Shown here piece by piece: positions 1-8,595 of a DNA stretch of 34,624 nt. The stretch is from Methylococcus sp. Its GTDB lineage: Bacteria > Pseudomonadota > Gammaproteobacteria > Methylococcales > Methylococcaceae. Within the stretch, counting starts at the first letter, position 1. Each line of letters opens with the position of its first letter. The position numbers and the translations under genes are program-made. The DNA lies in NCBI GenBank assembly GCA_028688525.1, contig JAQTYA010000025.1, positions 1 through 34,624 on the forward strand, written 5' to 3'. The notes under the pieces are model-generated. The model did no database searches. It had not been told where the DNA came from and saw only the letters and a program-made list of their open reading frames with translations.

Positions 1-1887
1 ATCAAATTGGGCTTCGGCGGCATCAGGGAGATCGAGTTCATTGGCCAGGCTTTTCAGTTGATTCGTGGGGGCAGGGAGGCCGCGCTGCAGGATCGGCGGA
101 TATTGGTGGTCTTGGAGCGCGTTGGAAGGCTGGGGCTGTTGGAAGCTTCAACCGCCGATTTTCTGGTTTATGCGTATCGCTTTCTGCGGAAGCTTGAAAA
201 TCGGCTTCAGCAATACGAAGATAAGCAGACCCATGATTTGCCGCAAAATTCGGATCGGCGTGAAATGCTTGCTTGCGCCATGGGGTATGAGGACTGGGAG
301 AGCCTTCTGCGAGATGTGGACGCGATTAGGGCGCGAGTGCATGAGATTTTCACCCAGGTAATTGCCGAAACTCCGGATCAGGAGGGTGTCGACTCGATTT
401 GGGAGGGCGACGAAGCGGATTTGGCACGGGTGCTGGCTCGATTTGGCGACGCCGCTGCGCCTATGGCTGAGGCTGTGGCCAAGTTCCGAGCCGCGCCTGC
501 CGTTCGACGTTTGAGTCCGGGAACTTTGGCGGAGCTTCAGCGCGTTGTCCGCAAGCTATTGGCTGAAATAGGCTATCCCGATAATGCCAATCCAAAGGAA
601 ACCCTGCCTCGGGTACTGAGGTTGCTGGAGTCCATCGCTGGCAGGGGCGTCTATTTTTCCCTGCTCGCGGAAAATCCGGCGGCGCTGGCGCAGCTGGTCA
701 GGCTGGCGGCGGCGAGTCCTTGGATCGTGCGGTTGATCTCTGGCACCCCTATCCTCCTCGACGAGTTGCTTGATCCTAGAACTCTCTATACGCCTTTGAC
801 TCGCGCGGCGCTGGTTCGGGAGGTCGAAGCCTTGGCGGGCAGTTTGGCTCAGGTCGACGAGGAGCAGCTGATGTTGCGGCTAAGGCAGTTCAAAGCCGCG
901 CATCAGCTGAGAATCGCTGCAGCGGACATTATGGGTGCGATTCCTGTCATGGTGGTCAGCGATTACCTGACCGATCTCGCGGAGGTGGTGATCGACCAAG
1001 CATTGCGCTTGGCGTGGCAGTCTACGGCGGCTCGTCATGGGCTTCCCCCGGTTGAGGTGGGTACCTCTCCAGTGTTCCCCGGCTTTGGCGTTATAGCCTA
1101 TGGGAAGCTCGGTGGCATGGAGCTTGGGTATGGTTCGGATCTTGATCTAGTTTTCCTTTACGACCGAGTCTCCGGCGACGCGATGACAGATGGTCCGCGC
1201 CCGGTTAGCGCCGCGGAGTTTTACGCGCGGGTCATCCAGAGGCTGGTCAGCATCTTGACGACCGAGATGCTCGGCGGAGCGCTATACGAGGTGGATCTTC
1301 GCCTGCGGCCCAGCGGTGGTTCCGGTCTCTTGGTCAGCAAGGCCGATGCTTACGAAAATTATCAGTTGCATCAGGCCTGGACCTGGGAGCGGCAGGCACT
1401 GGTGAGGGCGCGTTTCGTGACCGGCGACTCCGAGGTGGGGGAGCGTTTCGGAGCCATCCGGAGCAGTGTGCTTTGTGCTGCGGGCGATCCGGAGCAACTG
1501 AGGCGGGATGTCCTAGAAATGCGAGAAAAGATGCGGTCTGCCCTCGCAGACAAGCGGGCTGAGGTCTTCGATTTGAAGCAGGGGGCGGGCGGTATTGGGG
1601 ATATTGAGTTTATTGTACAATTCGGGATTCTTGTCTGCGCCGCCGAGCATGGCGAAATTATTCGCTGGACCGATACGGTTCGGCTGTTGGATAGTCTGAG
1701 TCGCGTACGTTTCCTCGAGCCCGGTCAGGCAGATCTATTGCGCAGCGCTTATTGCGATTACCGGGGGAGAGCGCACCGTCTTGCTTTGCAAGAGATGCCA
1801 GCGGTGGTGCCGTCCTCTGACTTCATCGAACATCGCGCAGCAGTGCAATCGGTGTGGACGCGTATCGTCGAGACTCCCACCCGTTGA
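1..1887 (+). CDS. glnE: Glutamine synthetase adenylyltransferase/deadenylyltransferase, C-terminal two thirds (partial)
   Basis: GlnE attaches and removes AMP on glutamine synthetase in response to PII, setting nitrogen assimilation. The reading frame is open from base 1 and ends at TGA 1885-1887, giving about 628 residues against roughly 950 for the family, so the N-terminus lies before the window. The fragment opens in the first catalytic half with the GGIREIEF motif (residues about 6-13). The second nucleotidyltransferase domain shows YGKLGGMELGYGSDLDLVF with the metal-binding GSDLD at residues about 378-382, followed by GAGGIGDIEF near residue 530. A duplicated GGI-x-[ED]IEF is diagnostic of this two-headed enzyme. 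ilvE follows 48 bp downstream on the same strand. No frameshift is seen. Family assignment is near certain; only the missing start is unknown. Confidence 0.96.
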   Translation: MKLGFGGIREIEFIGQAFQLIRGGREAALQDRRILVVLERVGRLGLLEASTADFLVYAYRFLRKLENRLQQYEDKQTHDLPQNSDRREMLACAMGYEDWESLLRDVDAIRARVHEIFTQVIAETPDQEGVDSIWEGDEADLARVLARFGDAAAPMAEAVAKFRAAPAVRRLSPGTLAELQRVVRKLLAEIGYPDNANPKETLPRVLRLLESIAGRGVYFSLLAENPAALAQLVRLAAASPWIVRLISGTPILLDELLDPRTLYTPLTRAALVREVEALAGSLAQVDEEQLMLRLRQFKAAHQLRIAAADIMGAIPVMVVSDYLTDLAEVVIDQALRLAWQSTAARHGLPPVEVGTSPVFPGFGVIAYGKLGGMELGYGSDLDLVFLYDRVSGDAMTDGPRPVSAAEFYARVIQRLVSILTTEMLGGALYEVDLRLRPSGGSGLLVSKADAYENYQLHQAWTWERQALVRARFVTGDSEVGERFGAIRSSVLCAAGDPEQLRRDVLEMREKMRSALADKRAEVFDLKQGAGGIGDIEFIVQFGILVCAAEHGEIIRWTDTVRLLDSLSRVRFLEPGQADLLRSAYCDYRGRAHRLALQEMPAVVPSSDFIEHRAAVQSVWTRIVETPTR

Positions 1888-1935
1888 GCGTGCTGTAACT
1901 TAAGACAACTTTCCGCGGATTGCAGGAGATCAATC

Positions 1936-2856
1936 ATGGCAATGGATGATCGGGACGGGCTGATTTGGCTGGATGGCGCATGGATCCCGTGGCGCGACGC
2001 CAAGGTTCACGTGCTGACTCACACGCTGCATTACGGCTGCGGCGTATTCGAAGGTCTGCGGGCCTACCGCACGGAGCGCGGCACGGCGATCTTCCGGCTG
2101 CGCGACCATACCGACCGATTGTTCCGTTCGGCCCACATCATGAAAATGGCGATCCCGTTCGACAAGGATGCGCTGGATCAGGCACAGCGCGAAGCCGTCA
2201 GCCGCAACAACCTGGAAAGCGCATACATCCGCCCGATGTGTTTTCTCGGGGCTGAAGGCATGGGTTTGCACGCGCACGGCTTGGCTGTTCACGTCATGGT
2301 TGCTGCCTGGCAATGGGGCAGCTATCTCGGGGCGGAGAACATGGAGCGGGGGATTCGGGTAAGGACGTCGTCCTATGCCCGTAACCACGTCAACAGCGTG
2401 ATGTGCAAGGCGAAGGCGAACGGCAATTATCTCAATTCGATCCTGGCAGTGCAGGAGGCGGTTGAGGCCGGCTGTGATGAGGCCTTGCTATTGGATCACG
2501 AGGGTTACGTCGCCGAAGGGAGTGGCGAGAACATCTTCATCGTGCGCCGGGGCAAACTCTACACTCCCGATCTGACCTCGGCACTGGAAGGCATAACCCG
2601 CGAAACCGTACTTACCCTAGCGCGCGAGCAAGGCCTAGAGGTCGTCGAAAAGCGCATCACCCGCGATGAGGTATACATCGCAGATGAGGCGTTTTTCACC
2701 GGCACCGCCGCCGAAGTCACGCCCATCCGCGAACTGGATGGTCGCGCGATTGGTGAGGGAGTGCGGGGACCGATTACCGAAAAGCTGCAGGCGCTCTATT
2801 TCGATCACGTGCATGGCCGCCGTGCCGACCATGCCGAATGGTTGAGTTTCGTCTAA
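1936..2856 (+). CDS. ilvE: Branched-chain amino acid aminotransferase
   Basis: A 306-residue class IV PLP-dependent aminotransferase. It transfers the amino group from glutamate in the last step of valine, leucine and isoleucine synthesis in the cytoplasm. Visible family marks are the N-terminal HTLHYGCGVFEGLRAY, the Schiff-base lysine in KAKANGNYLNS (K160, same number as in the E. coli enzyme), the EGSGENIF segment that contacts the cofactor, and the FFTGTAAEVTPI loop near the C-terminus. The ATG at 1936 is preceded by AGGAG with good spacing and length matches the family. It lies just after glnE and is followed by a strong hairpin, so it probably ends its transcription unit. Nothing is odd in the active site. 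A D-amino acid or aminodeoxychorismate lyase role is unlikely because the Ilv-type motifs are complete. Confidence 0.96.
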   Translation: MAMDDRDGLIWLDGAWIPWRDAKVHVLTHTLHYGCGVFEGLRAYRTERGTAIFRLRDHTDRLFRSAHIMKMAIPFDKDALDQAQREAVSRNNLESAYIRPMCFLGAEGMGLHAHGLAVHVMVAAWQWGSYLGAENMERGIRVRTSSYARNHVNSVMCKAKANGNYLNSILAVQEAVEAGCDEALLLDHEGYVAEGSGENIFIVRRGKLYTPDLTSALEGITRETVLTLAREQGLEVVEKRITRDEVYIADEAFFTGTAAEVTPIRELDGRAIGEGVRGPITEKLQALYFDHVHGRRADHAEWLSFV

Positions 2857-2870
2857 CGCCGGTTTGGTTT

Positions 2871-2902
2871 CCGCTCGGCAGGAGCAATCTTCTGCCGAGC
2901 GG
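2871..2902. terminator. Hairpin between convergent ilvE and the DegP-type gene
   Basis: Arms CCGCTCGGCAG (2871-2881) and CTGCCGAGCGG (2892-2902) are perfectly complementary over 11 bp around a 10-nt loop. It sits 15 bp after the ilvE stop and 13 bp before the stop of the convergent protease gene, so it could end transcription from both sides. Neither strand has a T-run after the stem, so it is not a textbook intrinsic terminator. Confidence 0.7.
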
Positions 2903-2914
2903 ATTGGGTTGGTT

Positions 2915-4258
2915 CTACCTCAGCATCAGGAAAAACGACCCATTTCCCCGCTGCACGCTAAGTAGTAGTTCGGGACGGCCTTTGGCCGCGCGTTTCAGAT
3001 CGTCCAGCGTGCCGATTCCCTCGCGGTTCGCCATCACGATAAGGTCGCCGGGCCGCAGCCCTGCTTGGAAGGCATACGATCCGGTGTGGATCTTGTCCAC
3101 CTGCACGCCACCGTCCTCGTGGTTCTTGAGCACAACCCCCGATAGTTTGGGATGGAGCTTTCCGCCTTCTTCCTGAACGAGCTTGGGTGCGCGTATCGCC
3201 ACGTGACGCATCTCTTTCTCGCCTTTGTGCATCACCTCGATTTCGATTTCTTCGCCTATCGGCAGCAGCCCGATACCGTTGCGGACATCTGAGCTGTTCT
3301 TGACAGGACGCTGGTTGAGGCTGAGGACGACGTCGCCCGCTTCCAGGCCTGCGGAGGCGGCCGGCGAGTCTTTCTGAATGCCGGTGATCACGGCGCCCTG
3401 AGTTTGGCTGAGTCCGAAAGCTTGGGCCAAGTCAGGCGTGAGGTCCTGGATGGTGACCCCGATCTGGCCTCGGCGAATTTCCCCCTTTTCTACCAGTTGA
3501 GTCAAAATGCTGGAAGCCATATTGGAAGGAATGGCGAAGCCGATGCCGACGTTGCCTCCGGTGGGGGCTAGGATCGCGGTGTTGATGCCTATCAGTTCGC
3601 CGCGCAGGTTGATCAACGCTCCGCCGGAATTACCCGGATTGATTGAGGCGTCGGTCTGAATGAAGTCTTCGTAGCCTTCGATGCCCAGTCCGGACCGGCC
3701 GAGAGCGCTGACGATGCCCGAGGTCACCGTTTGCCCCAACCCGAAGGGGTTGCCGATGGCGACGACGAAATCGCCAACTTCGAGCTGGCTGGAATCGCCT
3801 ATCGGCAGTTCCGTCAAATTCTTCGGTTCGACCTTGATGACGGCCAGATCCGATTCGGGATCGGCTCCCACTAGTTTGGCATTGAGTTGTCTTCCGTCCC
3901 GCAATGTCACGCTGATCTCGTCTGCTTTGTCGATCACGTGATTGTTGGTGACGATGTAGCCTCGGTGAGCGTCTACGATAACGCCTGAGCCCAGACTGGA
4001 GCTCTCGCGGCGCCGCGGCTGATTGGGAATGCCGAAGAAGTGCCGAAAGAACGGATCCTGCATAAGCGGGTTCTCGGCCATCTCGATTTGGGTCTTGGTC
4101 GAGATGTTCACCACGGCGGGCATGGCTTTCTTCAGCACGGGAGCAAGACTCGGCAACGCTTGGCCTCCGACGTTCGTAGGCAAATCGGCCCAAACCGGTT
4201 CGCTCGGGGCGAGACAATTCAAGCACAGCAACAGGGCGCCGATAGGTTTCAGATGCAT
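2915..4258 (-). CDS. degP: Periplasmic serine protease/chaperone of the DegP/HtrA (Do) family
   Basis: A trypsin-like protease with two PDZ domains that degrades or holds misfolded envelope proteins. The ATG at 4258 is chosen because GGAGG lies 7 nt upstream and the protein then opens with a signal peptide (MHLKPIGALLLCLNCLAP, cleavage likely after PVWA near residue 24). A longer frame from 4318 would bury that signal. The catalytic triad is H107 (TNNHVID), D137 (ESDLAVIKV) and S211 (NPGNSGGAL). PDZ1 spans about residues 265-345 and PDZ2 about 365-445. Total length is 447 residues, typical for MucD/DegQ-like members. The family includes DegP, DegQ and MucD; the sequence alone does not say which ortholog, so the symbol is a family label. 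It is convergent with ilvE. Confidence 0.9.
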   Translation of the reverse strand: MHLKPIGALLLCLNCLAPSEPVWADLPTNVGGQALPSLAPVLKKAMPAVVNISTKTQIEMAENPLMQDPFFRHFFGIPNQPRRRESSSLGSGVIVDAHRGYIVTNNHVIDKADEISVTLRDGRQLNAKLVGADPESDLAVIKVEPKNLTELPIGDSSQLEVGDFVVAIGNPFGLGQTVTSGIVSALGRSGLGIEGYEDFIQTDASINPGNSGGALINLRGELIGINTAILAPTGGNVGIGFAIPSNMASSILTQLVEKGEIRRGQIGVTIQDLTPDLAQAFGLSQTQGAVITGIQKDSPAASAGLEAGDVVLSLNQRPVKNSSDVRNGIGLLPIGEEIEIEVMHKGEKEMRHVAIRAPKLVQEEGGKLHPKLSGVVLKNHEDGGVQVDKIHTGSYAFQAGLRPGDLIVMANREGIGTLDDLKRAAKGRPELLLSVQRGNGSFFLMLR

Positions 4259-4453
4259 GGAATAACCTCCGTCATGTATTGCCCCAAGTGGGCGGAAGTT
4301 GGTTTCAATAAAGCACAAAGCAGCAGGCTGCGAGGTGACGGTCTGGAATTCTAGGATATGGGGTGACCAGTCCGAATTAACAACGTATCGGGGGCGGGTT
4401 GCGCTGCGTAGACTGGCGGATTGCGGTGGGGAGGAGCGGGCGCGATGATGCTG

Positions 4454-4485
4454 CGTGCTCCCGGCGCGCGCCGCCAGGGAGCACG
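4454..4485 (-). terminator. Hairpin after the ParA/membrane-protein pair
   Basis: Arms CGTGCTCCC (4454-4462) and GGGAGCACG (4477-4485) form a 9-bp GC-rich stem with a 14-nt GC-rich loop. It starts 8 nt past the stop of the membrane protein gene when read on the minus strand. No T-run follows, so it may act as a transcript-end stabiliser rather than an intrinsic terminator. Confidence 0.55.
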
Positions 4486-4492
4486 GGAGGAC

Positions 4493-4855
4493 TCAGGCTT
4501 TTAGTGCGCCTTCGCCGCTTATTCCCGCAGCATGGGCGTCTTGCTCGGTTCCGAACCAGTTCAGCGAGTTGCAGGCTGCTGCGGTGCCGTCTTGAAGCCC
4601 TTTGGCGATCAGGCGGCGTCCCGGGACGAGTTTGCCCAGCACCAGCGCGCCGAAGACCACGCCGAACGAGAGACAGTAGACCGATCCATAGACGGCTCTT
4701 GCAATCAAGCCGTTGCCCGCAGTTTCCTCGCGGGTTTCTTCTGCCGCCGACGCATGGGGCTGCGGTGGCTGCGTGGTTTTCTCTTCCGTCGCCACGACCA
4801 GGCTCAGTGCCGGTCCGCGGGGTTTGGATGAAATGGGTACGACTTTTTTGGCCAT
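4493..4855 (-). CDS. Small single-TM protein cotranscribed with ParA-like ATPase
   Basis: A 120-residue protein I do not recognise as a named family. Residues 1-50 are polar and rich in Pro, Glu, Thr and Ala, with a basic start (MAKKVVPISSKPRG). Residues about 55-77 form one hydrophobic segment (YGSVYCLSFGVVFGALVLGKLVP) followed by GRRLIAKGLQDG. The C-terminal tail is Ala/Gly-rich and polar. It starts 4 nt after the ParA-like gene stops, so the two are almost certainly one operon. By inference it could anchor or localise the ATPase partner at the membrane, or be the cargo adaptor of a ParA-type positioning system. The sequence gives no direct proof of this. No signal cleavage site or lipobox is seen. 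Confidence 0.75.
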   Translation of the reverse strand: MAKKVVPISSKPRGPALSLVVATEEKTTQPPQPHASAAEETREETAGNGLIARAVYGSVYCLSFGVVFGALVLGKLVPGRRLIAKGLQDGTAAACNSLNWFGTEQDAHAAGISGEGALKA

Positions 4856-4859
4856 CCGC

Positions 4860-5495
4860 TTATTCCTCCACTAATTCAAGTACGAGTGCTTTGATTTCCT
4901 TCGCCGCCGGTCCTTTACCGTCGAATTCGAGTACGGAAAGACCGGAGGCGGCGCTTTCTGCATAGGCAACCCGTTGATTTATAGTGGTTTCGGCGACCGG
5001 AAACGGGTATCCCTTGAGTGCATCGGCGACGTCGCGGCCGATGGCGGTATTCACGATTTTCCGGTTGACGACGAACCTCCCCTTCAGGCTGTCCTTGTAT
5101 ATCATAACCTCTTGTATCAGCTTGACAATCTCATCCGCCGCCCACACGTCGTAAGGGGAGGGTTGTACTGGGATCAAGACGAGGTCACAGGCCATGATGG
5201 CGGAGCGGGCGAGTTCGTTGACGCGGGGAGGGCCGTCGATGATGACGTGTTGGTAACTGGCGGCAAGTTCCGGTACGTCCTTGTGCAAGGTGGGTTTCGC
5301 CATGCCGACGACGGGAAATAGCGTCTCTCCCTGCCGCGTCGATTGCCAGTCGAGCGCACTGCCTTGAGGGTCCGCATCGACTAGGAGTACCCGTTTGCCC
5401 GACAGAGCCAAGGCTGATGCCAGGTTAACCGATAACGTGGTTTTGCCGACGCCGCCTTTTTGGTTGAGAACGCCAATAATCATTCGGGATGCCAT
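4860..5495 (-). CDS. Orphan ParA/MinD-type ATPase
   Basis: A 211-residue P-loop ATPase of the ParA superfamily. Residues 6-20 carry the deviant Walker A box (IGVLNQKGGVGKTT) with the signature lysine in KGGVGKT. LLVDADPQGSALDW follows near residue 40, and HVIIDGPPRVN supplies the Walker B region. Such proteins dimerise on ATP and use nonspecific DNA or membrane to move plasmids, chromosomes, chemoreceptors, carboxysomes or granules. No ParB gene or parS-like repeat lies beside it, and the protein is shorter than chromosomal ParA. It is therefore likely a cargo-positioning ATPase working with the adjacent single-TM protein. The ATG at 5495 is the first start in frame. The actual cargo is unknown. 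Confidence 0.88.
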   Translation of the reverse strand: MASRMIIGVLNQKGGVGKTTLSVNLASALALSGKRVLLVDADPQGSALDWQSTRQGETLFPVVGMAKPTLHKDVPELAASYQHVIIDGPPRVNELARSAIMACDLVLIPVQPSPYDVWAADEIVKLIQEVMIYKDSLKGRFVVNRKIVNTAIGRDVADALKGYPFPVAETTINQRVAYAESAASGLSVLEFDGKGPAAKEIKALVLELVEE

Positions 5496-5662
5496 CCAGT
5501 CGAAAGTCCGGTATGGCTGAGTATGCTAGTCGATTCTGCCGTTGAACGCACCGCGGATATGCGGAAAGAAGGCCGGCTAGTTTGCCGGGTCGACGAAGCT
5601 AGGAAGGCGGATTCGGAAGGGGGGAAGACGTACGCCGCGGGGTCGGCGCACGCCTGGTACGG

Positions 5663-5818
5663 TTATTTGATTTTCGCTTCTTTGTACATCACGTGCTGTC
5701 GCACGACCGGATCGAATTTCTTGATTTCCATCTTTTCCGGCATGGTGCGCTTGTTCTTCGTGGTCGTATAGAAGTGACCGGTGCCGGCGCTGGACACCAA
5801 CTTGATCTTGTCACGCAT
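5663..5818 (-). CDS. rpmG: 50S ribosomal protein L33
   Basis: A 51-residue basic protein that runs [16 protein letters not shown], then [20 protein letters not shown], and ends VMYKEAKIK. This matches gammaproteobacterial L33 almost residue for residue. It is a structural protein of the large subunit near the E site. It has no CxxC pairs, so it is the zinc-free form, which is usual in this class. It starts 18 bp after the rpmB stop, the conserved rpmB-rpmG pair. The start ATG at 5818 is the only one that gives the family N-terminus. Confidence 0.96.
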   Translation of the reverse strand: MRDKIKLVSSAGTGHFYTTTKNKRTMPEKMEIKKFDPVVRQHVMYKEAKIK

Positions 5819-5836
5819 GATTCGTCAACTCCCGGA

Positions 5837-6073
5837 TTAAACTCTGTCGCCGCGCTTGCGGATGTCTGCCAGAACGGCGTCGATTCCGCACTTGTCGATG
5901 ACCCTCAAACCGTGGCTCGACACCTTGAGGCGTACCCAGCGATTTTCGCTCTCGACCCAGAAACGGCGTTCGTGCAGGTTGGGGTTGAACAGTCTTTTCG
6001 TCTTGTTGTTAGCGTGGGAAACGTTATGGCCTACAATACGTCGCTTCCCCGTAACCTGACATACCTTGGACAT
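5837..6073 (-). CDS. rpmB: 50S ribosomal protein L28
   Basis: A 78-residue large-subunit protein. The N-terminus [20 protein letters not shown] and the following [19 protein letters not shown] are the standard L28 signature, and length equals the E. coli protein. It is the first gene of the rpmB-rpmG pair. The single Cys at position 5 and the second near residue 62 do not form a complete zinc ribbon. The upstream 100 bp separate it from the divergent gshB and must contain both promoters; no clear consensus elements were identified there. Confidence 0.96.
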   Translation of the reverse strand: MSKVCQVTGKRRIVGHNVSHANNKTKRLFNPNLHERRFWVESENRWVRLKVSSHGLRVIDKCGIDAVLADIRKRGDRV

Positions 6074-6177
6074 GACTTACCTCTGTCGGCTTGCAGGGTG
6101 GAAAAACGTGCTTTATAAGGGGTTGAGGCCATTTAGTCAAGATGGGGGTGTGTTGGGATGACCGTTCGGGGGCCGCA

Positions 6178-7152
6178 ATGGCTTTGAAGATAGGCGTAGT
6201 GATGGATCCGATCGGCAAGATCAAGATCGGTAAGGACAGCAGTTTCGCTATGCTGCTGGAGGCTCAGGCTCGGAGCTGGGAGCTGTTCTACATGGAGATG
6301 AACGATCTCTACCTGCGCGATGGCCGGGCTCATGCCCGAGTCAAGCGTTTGCAGGTGGAGCGCGATTACGTCCGTTGGTTCGAGTTCTTGGACGAGCGCG
6401 ACGTTCCGCTGGATACGCTCGACGTTATCCTCATGCGCAAGGATCCTCCTTTCGACCAAGAATATATCTACGCGACCTATTTGCTCGAATGCGCCGAAAA
6501 TAGGGGGGTGTACGTGGTGAACCGCCCGCGTTCGCTGCGGGATGCCAACGAAAAGCTGTTTACCGCCTGGTTTCCGCAATGTTGCGCGCCGACACTGGTG
6601 GCGCGCGAGGCCGGGCGCGTCCGCGAATTTCTCCGGGAGCACGGGGAGATCGTGCTGAAACCTCTTGATGGCATGGGAGGGGCCTCGATTTTCCGGGTCG
6701 CCGAAGGCGATCCCAATCTGAGCGTGATCCTGGAAACCATGACGCAGCACAACAGGCGCTTCGTCATGGCGCAACGCTATCTGCCGGAAATCCGGGATGG
6801 CGACAAGCGGATACTCGTGGTCAACGGGGAGGCCGTGCCCTATGCCCTGGCGCGCATCCCGGCTCAGGGCGAAAGCCGTGGCAATTTGGCGGCGGGCGGC
6901 CGGGCCGAGGGGCGGGAGCTCACCGAGCGCGACCGTTGGATCGTGTCGCAGGTCGGACCCACTTTGCGCGAGCGGGGGTTGATATTCGCCGGGCTCGACG
7001 TCATCGGCGACTATCTTACCGAGGTCAATGTCACCAGCCCGACCTGCATTCAGGAGTTGGACGCGTTGTTCGGCCTGAACATTAGCGCCATGCTGATGGA
7101 CCACATCGAGTCGGCCGTCGCAAAGCCGGGCCGGTTCCTTCATGGCGCTTGA
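6178..7152 (+). CDS. gshB: Glutathione synthetase
   Basis: A 324-residue ATP-grasp ligase joining gamma-glutamylcysteine and glycine in the cytoplasm. MALKIGVVMDPI at the start, the LMRKDPPFDQEYIYATYLLE segment, the ATP-grasp glycine loop KPLDGMGGASIF, RYLPEIRDGDKRI and the metal-binding end TEVNVTSPTCIQE all match GshB. I place the start at ATG 6178 because the family begins there; an in-frame ATG at 6142 would add 12 residues with no family counterpart. It heads a run of closely packed plus-strand genes, overlapping the tonB-like gene by 11 bp. The order gshB-tonB-yqgE-ruvX-pyrR-pyrB-pyrC' is known from pseudomonads and relatives. Confidence 0.95.
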   Translation: MALKIGVVMDPIGKIKIGKDSSFAMLLEAQARSWELFYMEMNDLYLRDGRAHARVKRLQVERDYVRWFEFLDERDVPLDTLDVILMRKDPPFDQEYIYATYLLECAENRGVYVVNRPRSLRDANEKLFTAWFPQCCAPTLVAREAGRVREFLREHGEIVLKPLDGMGGASIFRVAEGDPNLSVILETMTQHNRRFVMAQRYLPEIRDGDKRILVVNGEAVPYALARIPAQGESRGNLAAGGRAEGRELTERDRWIVSQVGPTLRERGLIFAGLDVIGDYLTEVNVTSPTCIQELDALFGLNISAMLMDHIESAVAKPGRFLHGA

Positions 7153-7984
7153 CCCGCACGACCAAAGCCGTTTGCTATTCGCGCTGCTGATCGCTTTCGC
7201 GGTGCACGCTGCATTGATCTTCGGTTTGAACGTCAAGCGCACGGCGCCCGAACAAGCTTCGCGCAAAATGTTCGAAGTGACGTTGCTGCGCACCCCGGCA
7301 CGGGAGGCGCCGAAACAGGCGGAACATCTGGCGGAGGAGAACCAGCAAGGCAGTGCTAGGCAGGAGCATGGCGGGCCTCCGTCCAGCGCGGCGCCAGGTA
7401 AGGTGGCCGAACATCCGCAGCCCAAGGGCGGGCATCCCTCTCAAGCCGTGGAGCGGCCGGCCCGAAAGCCGGTGTTGAAAAGCGCGCGGGCCGAAATTTC
7501 CGCTCAGGGCGAGCCTGAGCTTGAAGCCGTTCCGCCGGCTCATATTTCAGCCGAGTCGCTGAGCCGGCAGATCGCCGAATTTGGCGCTGCTTACGTTAGG
7601 CAGCAGCAGGAAGCGCCGCGTCCGCGGACGGTGTACATCAACTCGGTCAATGCCCACAAATACAAAGCGGCGGCTTACGAGCGGGCTTGGCAGGATAAGA
7701 TCGAGCGCATCGGTAATCTGAATTATCCGGAAGAGGCGCGTCGCAAGAATTTGACCGGCAGCCTGCTGCTCGCCGTAGCCCTGCGTCCCGACGGCAGCGT
7801 CTATAAGATCCAGGTACGGCGCTCCTCCGGCGAGCAGGCGCTGGACGACGCCGCTATGCGGATCGTCCAGCTCGCGGCCCCATTTGCGCCGTTTCCGGTT
7901 GAGCTGCGGGAAGAGGCAGACGTGCTGGTAATCACCCGGACCTGGAAGTTCCTGAACGGCACGCACTTGGAAACTTCGCCGTAG
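7142..7984 (+). CDS. TonB-family energy transducer
   Basis: A 280-residue protein with the TonB plan. A short cytoplasmic tail precedes one signal-anchor helix (about residues 11-30, LLFALLIAFAVHAALIFGL). A long periplasmic spacer rich in Pro, Glu, Ala and Lys follows (residues 45-140). The C-terminal TonB domain starts near residue 188 with ERIGNLNYPEEARRKNLTGS, then LLLAVALRPDGSV and VITRTWKF. TonB passes proton-motive energy from ExbBD to outer membrane receptors. No exbB or exbD is in the window, so its partners are elsewhere. Its own 11-bp overlap with gshB suggests cotranscription rather than a dedicated receptor operon. It could serve the zinc-type receptor at 13592, but nothing in the sequence ties them together. 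Confidence 0.88.
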   Translation: MALDPHDQSRLLFALLIAFAVHAALIFGLNVKRTAPEQASRKMFEVTLLRTPAREAPKQAEHLAEENQQGSARQEHGGPPSSAAPGKVAEHPQPKGGHPSQAVERPARKPVLKSARAEISAQGEPELEAVPPAHISAESLSRQIAEFGAAYVRQQQEAPRPRTVYINSVNAHKYKAAAYERAWQDKIERIGNLNYPEEARRKNLTGSLLLAVALRPDGSVYKIQVRRSSGEQALDDAAMRIVQLAAPFAPFPVELREEADVLVITRTWKFLNGTHLETSP

Positions 7985-8028
7985 TTTGCCGCTTGCGGCT
8001 CCGATGGCGGAGCGCCGATACTAGTCAC

Positions 8029-8595
8029 ATGAGTCCACAATCCGAATTTCTCGCCAATCATTTTCTGATCGCCATGCCCGGCCTGGCCGATCCGCATTTC
8101 TCGAAAACCGTGACCCTGCTCTGCCAGCACGATGGTCAGGGCGCTTTGGGTATCATCGTCAACCGGCCGTCCGAACTCCGGCTGCGCGACGTCATGAAGC
8201 AGATGGAGATCGAGCTGGCCATCCCGGAGATGGGCGATTTGCCGGTATTTTTCGGAGGTCCGGTGCATCCGGAACGCGGCTTCATCCTGCACGAGCCGGC
8301 GCAGCTTTGGGCTTCCACCTTGGTGGTTTCCGACAAGCTGGCGCTGACGACCTCCAGGGACATTCTCGAGGCGGTCGGACGGGGGGAGGGGCCGAGCCGG
8401 ATGCTGCTCGCCTTGGGCTATGCCGGTTGGGGCCAGGGCCAGCTCGAGCGGGAAATCGTCGAGAATGCCTGGCTCAACGCGCCGGCGGACAATGCGATCA
8501 TTTTCGAGCGGCCGCCGCTGCAGCGCTGGAAGGCCGCGGCCGATCTCATGGGTATCGACATTTCTCTACTGACCAGCCAAGCCGGCCATGGCTAA
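8029..8595 (+). CDS. yqgE: YqgE/AlgH family protein
   Basis: A 188-residue member of the YqgE/AlgH family (E. coli YqgE 187 aa). Family marks are ANHFLIAMPGLADPHFSKTV, the GALGIIVNRPS turn, the FFGGPVHPERGFILH stretch and LALGYAGWGQGQLEREI. The biochemical function is not settled; AlgH was named for an effect on alginate in Pseudomonas. The ATG at 8029 gives the conserved N-terminus. It overlaps ruvX by 8 bp, a pairing found across gammaproteobacteria and consistent with a linked role around nucleic acid or translation housekeeping. Confidence 0.94.
   Translation: MSPQSEFLANHFLIAMPGLADPHFSKTVTLLCQHDGQGALGIIVNRPSELRLRDVMKQMEIELAIPEMGDLPVFFGGPVHPERGFILHEPAQLWASTLVVSDKLALTTSRDILEAVGRGEGPSRMLLALGYAGWGQGQLEREIVENAWLNAPADNAIIFERPPLQRWKAAADLMGIDISLLTSQAGHG

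Noticed and set aside
6133-7425. A 430-codon minus-strand open frame opposite gshB and tonB
   Set aside because: Antisense shadow of two well-supported genes; composition is that of a codon-position mirror.
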